47,034 bases of DNA from an uncultured Flavobacteriales bacterium. Its GTDB lineage: Bacteria > Bacteroidota > Bacteroidia > Flavobacteriales_E > Vicingaceae. Shown here piece after piece: positions 43,171-47,034 of this stretch; the first letter of the stretch is position 1, and each line of letters starts with the position of its first letter. Below the pieces are notes generated by a model. It was not told the origin of the DNA and ran no database searches. It saw only the letters and a list, made by a program, of their open reading frames with translations. The stretch lies in the NCBI GenBank assembly GCA_913048175.1, contig CAJWVX010000007.1, positions 1 to 47,034 on the forward strand, in the 5' to 3' direction. The translations under genes and the position numbers were made by a program.

Positions 43171-43728
43171 TTAGTCTTTTATGATCTTTTCGTAAACTAA
43201 TTTACCTGTTTTGTAATCTCTGCCAAAAAGCTCCATAGAATTTACACTCTGAATTCGTTTTGAATCATCTACAACAACATATATTCGCTCTAAACGTGCC
43301 GTTTTTCCTGATATTTTCATAAAGACATTTGGTTCACCATTCTTAGTTTGGGTAACGTAAAGTTTTTTGCCTTTCATCGCAATTAAGCTAAATTCATAAG
43401 TATTTTCTTTTCCTTCGATAGCTTTTACTTTAAAATCAAATGCGAATGTCTTTTCTAGCCAAGCTAATTCTTTTCGTGCACCGTCTTCTTGATACCTTCT
43501 CCAAAAAACTTCCATAGGTTCTTTTGGATTCATCTTTCCATCACTACCTAACTTCAGTGCATAAACTATAGTGTTAGGGTTTGTGTTCTTTTGGATGTAG
43601 AACATCACATTTGGATCATCTGGTATTGTATGACCAATAAAAACAGCCTCTTCATTTTGAGCTAAAGAGGTTTGGCCTGAACCAATAATTAAAAATAAAA
43701 AAAATATTATAGAAATAGATCTAAGCAT
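43171..43728 (-). CDS. Exported DUF4833 protein
   Basis: 185 residues. Signal peptide (about 1-23, ending SLAQ). The body (VMFYIQKNTNPNTIVYALKL, EPMEVFWRRYQEDGARKELAW, KLYVTQTKNGEPNVFMKISG) fits DUF4833, a small periplasmic domain of unknown biochemical function that recurs beside inositol-lipid genes in Bacteroidota. It overlaps the upstream CDP-alcohol transferase gene by eight bases and precedes ino1, so a role in handling the lipid after synthesis is a reasonable inference but not shown by the sequence. Confidence 0.8.
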   Translation of the reverse strand: MLRSISIIFFLFLIIGSGQTSLAQNEEAVFIGHTIPDDPNVMFYIQKNTNPNTIVYALKLGSDGKMNPKEPMEVFWRRYQEDGARKELAWLEKTFAFDFKVKAIEGKENTYEFSLIAMKGKKLYVTQTKNGEPNVFMKISGKTARLERIYVVVDDSKRIQSVNSMELFGRDYKTGKLVYEKIIKD

Positions 43729-44422
43729 TTATGTCTCTTTTATCTAATTCTTTTTTTACGTGCATTAAACGTTGTAAAGCAGTGTAATTTGCCATTACAG
43801 CTACAAAAGCTACAGGTAAAGTAAAAATAGAAATGGTTTCAAAAAGGGTGAAAGTGCCAATCTTGATAGGAATAAAGTCATTTGTAAAATAATAAAATAT
43901 GCCGCAAAACATTGCAGATGCTCCAATAATAACAACTCTCGCTGGTCGTTGCATCATCCCAACACTACAATTAATACCTAAACCTTCAGCTCTAGCTCTA
44001 ATATAGCTGACCATTATAGACCCAATTAGAGCAACAAAAGCAAATAGAGAACTTAAAAAGTAATCTTGAGATATCAAATAAAAACAAATACCTAAAAACA
44101 TTACCAACTCGCTGTAACGATCCATTACAGAATCATAAAACGCACCAAAAGAGCTTGATAAATTTGCAATTCGGGCTAGTCTTCCATCCATCATATCAAA
44201 TAAACCAGCGATAAGAATGGTAAAACCTCCCCATCCAACATAAAACATATCTGTTCTGTCAGCTTGTTCTGCTCCAACGATAAAAAATATTGCAGCAACA
44301 ATGTTTAGTATAAATCCAATTGAAGTAATTATATTAGGTGTGACTCCTAACTTATGCATTAACATAATAAAAGGATTTAAGACCTTGTAAATAAATAATT
44401 GTGCTTTTCCTTCTTCTGCCAT
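43721..44422 (-). CDS. CDP-alcohol phosphatidyltransferase, probable phosphatidylinositol-phosphate synthase
   Basis: 233 residues with about six membrane helices. The catalytic signature D-G-x2-A-R-x8-G-x3-D-x3-D is complete: DGRLARIANLSSSFGAFYDS followed by VMD. The enzyme joins a CDP-diacylglycerol phosphatidyl group to an alcohol. As first gene of a set with ino1 and PgpA-like phosphatase, it most likely uses inositol 1-phosphate to give phosphatidylinositol phosphate, as in other Bacteroidota; PgsA- or PssA-like activity is the alternative. A -7 box lies upstream on the same strand. It diverges from ychF. Confidence 0.88.
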   Translation of the reverse strand: MAEEGKAQLFIYKVLNPFIMLMHKLGVTPNIITSIGFILNIVAAIFFIVGAEQADRTDMFYVGWGGFTILIAGLFDMMDGRLARIANLSSSFGAFYDSVMDRYSELVMFLGICFYLISQDYFLSSLFAFVALIGSIMVSYIRARAEGLGINCSVGMMQRPARVVIIGASAMFCGIFYYFTNDFIPIKIGTFTLFETISIFTLPVAFVAVMANYTALQRLMHVKKELDKRDINA

Positions 44423-44457
44423 TTTACTCTTTTTGGAGTTGATTACATTAACAGTGC

Positions 44458-44465
44458 CAAAAATA
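44458..44465 (-). promoter_or_regulatory. -7 element of the inositol-lipid run
   Basis: On the minus strand TATTTTTG fits TAnnTTTG exactly, about 36 bases before the ATG at 44422 of the CDP-alcohol transferase gene. No -33 TTG at standard spacing. Confidence 0.45.
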
Positions 44466-44546
44466 CCTAAAACTTTGTGTTAGATATTGTCAGGGTAGAG
44501 ATATTATTAGGATTAGTTTGTTAGAAACTTCTTCAATCAAAATCAT

Positions 44547-44554
44547 TACTTTTA
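44547..44554 (+). promoter_or_regulatory. Possible -7 element of ychF
   Basis: TACTTTTA, followed by CC, is one base from TAnnTTTG, 20 bases before the preferred ATG at 44575. It lies inside the extra N-terminal codons that a TTG start at 44518 would need, favouring the ATG. Confidence 0.4.
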
Positions 44555-44574
44555 CCTCTCAAAAATTAAGAATT

Positions 44575-45672
44575 ATGGCTTTAAAGTGTGGTATTGTTGG
44601 ATTACCAAACGTAGGAAAATCTACTTTGTTTAACTGTTTATCTAATGCGAAAGCGCAATCTGCAAACTTTCCGTTTTGTACAATAGAACCAAATGTTGGT
44701 GTAATCACGGTTCCAGATGATAGGTTGGAAAAGTTAGAAGGTTTAGTAAATCCAGAAAAAGTTCAACCAACAACTATTGAGATTGTTGATATTGCTGGAT
44801 TGGTTAAAGGAGCAAGTAAAGGGGAAGGATTAGGTAATAAATTTTTGGCTAATATTAGAGAGACGGATGCTATAATTCACGTTTTAAGATGTTTTGATGA
44901 TGATAATGTTGTTCATGTTGATGGTAAAGTTGATCCATTAAATGATAAAGAAGTAATTGATTTTGAATTGCAATTAAAAGATTTAGAAACTGTTCAAAAA
45001 CAATTAGATAGTATAAAAAGAAAAGTAAAAACAGGAGATAAAGGAGCTGTAAAAGAACAAGAGGTTTTATCTCGTTATGAATCGGCTTTAGAGTCAGGTA
45101 AGTCTGCAAGAACTGTAGAAGTAACTGAAGAAGAACTTCCGTTTGTTAATGGATTACATCTTTTAACAATTAAACCTGTAATGTATGTTTGTAATGTAGA
45201 TGAAGGTTCTGTTGTAGATGGTAATGCTCATGTTGAAGCGGTAAAAGAAGCGGTAAAAGATGAAAATGCGGAAGTAATTATGATTGGCGCTCAAATAGAG
45301 GCTGATATTGCAGAATTAGACTCTTATGAAGAAAGAGTTGAGTTTTTACAAGATATGGGTTTAAAAGAAGCTGGAGTAAATGTATTGATTAGAGCTGCAT
45401 ATTCTTTATTAAAATTAGATACTTATTTTACCGCAGGTGTTAAAGAGGTAAGAGCTTGGACAATTAGTAAGGGAATGACAGCGCCTCAAGCAGCTGGAGT
45501 TATTCATACTGATTTTGAAAAGGGTTTTATTAGAGCTGAGGTTATAAAGTACAATGATTTTGTAACCTTAGGTTCTGAATCAGCTTGTAAAGATGCAGGT
45601 AAGATGGGGGTTGAAGGAAAAGAATATATTGTTGCAGATGGGGATATTATGCACTTTAGGTTTAACGTGTAA
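44575..45672 (+). CDS. ychF: Redox-regulated ATPase/GTPase YchF (OLA1 family)
   Basis: 365 residues from ATG 44575. This start gives ALKCGIVGLPNVGKSTLFNC, the invariant YchF N-terminus; an in-frame TTG at 44518 would add 19 residues without similarity and cross the likely promoter. The P-loop GLPNVGKST, switch region NFPFCTIEPNVGV, DIAGLVKGASKGEGLGNKF and the NVDE specificity motif are followed by the C-terminal TGS domain (YFTAGVKEVRAWTI...MHFRFNV). It binds ribosomes and hydrolyses ATP. A strong bidirectional terminator follows. Confidence 0.96.
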   Translation: MALKCGIVGLPNVGKSTLFNCLSNAKAQSANFPFCTIEPNVGVITVPDDRLEKLEGLVNPEKVQPTTIEIVDIAGLVKGASKGEGLGNKFLANIRETDAIIHVLRCFDDDNVVHVDGKVDPLNDKEVIDFELQLKDLETVQKQLDSIKRKVKTGDKGAVKEQEVLSRYESALESGKSARTVEVTEEELPFVNGLHLLTIKPVMYVCNVDEGSVVDGNAHVEAVKEAVKDENAEVIMIGAQIEADIAELDSYEERVEFLQDMGLKEAGVNVLIRAAYSLLKLDTYFTAGVKEVRAWTISKGMTAPQAAGVIHTDFEKGFIRAEVIKYNDFVTLGSESACKDAGKMGVEGKEYIVADGDIMHFRFNV

Positions 45673-45681
45673 GTATTTATA

Positions 45682-45726
45682 AAAAAAATAAAAAAGGAGT
45701 TGAATTTAAATTCAACTCCTTTTTTT
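45682..45726. terminator. Bidirectional terminator between ychF and lptD-like gene
   Basis: A perfect 34-base palindrome (45691-45724; arm AAAAAGGAGTTGAATTT) that is flanked by an A-run upstream and a T-run downstream, so each strand has a U-tract. It sits between two convergent genes and should stop both. Confidence 0.92.
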
Positions 45727-45774
45727 ATAATAAGATTTTAGGAGGTAGATTTTAAATTTGTGACTCAGATCAAC

Positions 45775-47034
45775 TTAATTAAAAGCACTCGGAATGCTTC
45801 TTCTTGTAAGTTTAAGGTCTTGAAGGATAGCCGATTTTACTTTTATTGTAAAGGTATAGCTTTTTCTCGGGCCTATCGGAATCCAATCAAATGACATTTC
45901 CCAACAATGTAAATCCCTATATATATTAAGAGAAGTATATGATAAATCTTTTACTTCAAAATCCCAACCCGAACGAAATCCAAGTTTCCATTTTTTAGTT
46001 AAACTAAAATCTCCAGAAAAGTTTAAGGTTTGAATTATGCTACTTTGTAATTGCGGTCTAGAATAACGAACATTATAATTCATATTTAGAGTCCAGGGTA
46101 TGTTAAAATCGATGAACTCATTTGGATTAGCTCTAATGTACTCTAGTTCTTGCTCAGATCCATAATTGCTTTCTTTTTTATTATCTAGTTTAACTTTACT
46201 TCTTACAGAAAAGCCAGCCGCTAAATTGGCAGAAGTTAAACGTCCAACCCTTCCATTCCTAATATATTCGGAAGAGTTCACTTTTGTAATTACTCCAGTT
46301 GTTTCGTTAGAATCTAAAGCATAAGGATCAACGTTAGCATTGAAGTTTAAATTTATTTTCTTAAAAATATTTGTTCTAGCGTTTATTCTAATATCGCTCC
46401 AGTTTAAAGAATCTGCAATGGTATTGTAACTGGATGTAAAACCTAAGTTTTCAAGGATTTTTACTTTTTTATCTTTCCCTAAGGTATCCTTCCTGTTTCT
46501 TACTTTCATCTCAAAATTATTAAGTAAACCTAAATTCACAAAACCAGCTTTGGTTTGATTAGAATTTCCGTAAATGCCATTATTGAAAATTGAATATTCA
46601 ACTAAAGAATCATTAGCGTCAATGTAACTACTTAGTCCACTCTTGTTTTCTGGAACATAAGAAAAACCAATGCTTGGAGTCATAACATGTCTTAATGCCT
46701 TAATCATTTTCCCACGATATTGAAACATACCATAAATACGAGTGCTTGCACTAATTGACATGTTATAAGAGTTTCCTCTAACAAAATTAGATAAAGTATC
46801 AGTATCTATTCGATTACTGTCAGAGTTCCATTCTTTATTGATTGACTCTAGATACCAAATTTCAGAATAGTTAAATGCTGGACTAATTGTAAAGTTTTTA
46901 AGAACTTTAAAAGATGTACTTAAAGGAATCGAGTGTTTCATTCCATTTCTAAATTGATCTGACAATAAACTCCAATTTCTTGTGGCAAATAATGAATCCT
47001 GAACAGAAGTGACTTCATTTTTTACATTCATAGA
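45775..47034 (-). CDS. lptD: Putative LPS-assembly outer-membrane protein LptD, C-terminal part (partial)
   Basis: At least 420 residues, open to the right edge; the ATG at 47031 is only the first methionine in view, so the protein continues beyond the window. The visible region is beta-barrel: KALRHVMTPSIGFSYVPENK is the characteristic LptD-like motif of Bacteroidota, with many strands (SWDFEV-like DLSYTSLNIYRDLHCWEMSF) and the terminal IGPRKSYTFTIKVKSAILQDLKL. LptD inserts LPS into the outer leaflet. The short tail RRSIPSAFN is usual. The full protein normally reaches 850-950 residues, so roughly half lies outside. Confidence 0.85.
   Translation of the reverse strand, partial: SMNVKNEVTSVQDSLFATRNWSLLSDQFRNGMKHSIPLSTSFKVLKNFTISPAFNYSEIWYLESINKEWNSDSNRIDTDTLSNFVRGNSYNMSISASTRIYGMFQYRGKMIKALRHVMTPSIGFSYVPENKSGLSSYIDANDSLVEYSIFNNGIYGNSNQTKAGFVNLGLLNNFEMKVRNRKDTLGKDKKVKILENLGFTSSYNTIADSLNWSDIRINARTNIFKKINLNFNANVDPYALDSNETTGVITKVNSSEYIRNGRVGRLTSANLAAGFSVRSKVKLDNKKESNYGSEQELEYIRANPNEFIDFNIPWTLNMNYNVRYSRPQLQSSIIQTLNFSGDFSLTKKWKLGFRSGWDFEVKDLSYTSLNIYRDLHCWEMSFDWIPIGPRKSYTFTIKVKSAILQDLKLTRRSIPSAFN

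Noticed and set aside
44518-44574. TTG at 44518 as the start of ychF
   Set aside because: The family begins with the ALKCGIVGLPNVGKST segment, and the extra codons overlap a possible -7 box.

Overview
The window comes from an AT-rich member of the Bacteroidota, most probably a marine or aquatic member of the order Flavobacteriales. The evidence is type IX secretion (T9SS) genes at three separate places, a fused LpxC/FabZ gene, a PKD-repeat protein with a gliding-type C-terminal sorting domain, promoter -7 elements of the TAnnTTTG type, frequent TTG and GTG starts, and almost no Shine-Dalgarno sequences. Gene density is high. I see no rRNA, tRNA, CRISPR array or intact insertion sequence. Genus cannot be settled from the sequence alone.

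Layout. 1-1.8 kb: C-terminus of an outer-membrane barrel resembling PorV/PorQ, a terminator, then greA-HIT converging on ruvC. 1.9-5.2 kb: flippase-like membrane protein, membrane GT2 glycosyltransferase and an OppC-type permease in one overlapping run. 5.3-9.8 kb (minus): M61 peptidase, folA, flavin reductase and a short-chain fatty acid transporter. 10.0-17.6 kb: a three-gene surface module made of a giant PKD protein, a TPR/PD40 protein and PorP/SprF. 17.6-21.2 kb (minus): kynureninase, kynurenine 3-monooxygenase and an unknown exported protein. 21.3-23.1 kb (minus): RNase HII and a GT4 glycosyltransferase. 23.3-28.3 kb: Wzx-like flippase, two tandem Wzz-like proteins and an O-antigen ligase/polymerase. 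28.3-29.5 kb (minus): RsbU-type phosphatase. 29.6-34.8 kb (minus): HD hydrolase, lpxD, lpxC/fabZ, lpxA and efp. 34.9-38.5 kb: porX, tsaE, alanine dehydrogenase and a cysteine-rich DUF4258-like protein. 38.6-39.0 kb: a decayed RHS-core relic, not a working gene. 39.0-40.7 kb (minus): peptide-binding lipoprotein. 40.8-44.4 kb (minus): an apparent inositol-phospholipid operon (CDP-alcohol phosphotransferase, DUF4833 protein, inositol-phosphate synthase, PgpA-like phosphatase, GtrA). 44.6-47.0 kb: ychF and, at the right edge, the C-terminus of an LptD-like protein.

The unifying theme is the outer surface: lipid A synthesis, LPS insertion, polysaccharide export and chain-length control, T9SS structure, regulation and cargo, and inositol lipids. 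The most notable points are the RHS relic, the inositol-lipid operon, a perfect 17-bp palindrome that holds back-to-back -7 elements between porX and the lipid A operon, the recently homogenised PKD super-repeats, and a PorE-like protein without its OmpA domain. I did not find a wholly new system; most of the window is ordinary housekeeping and envelope genes.
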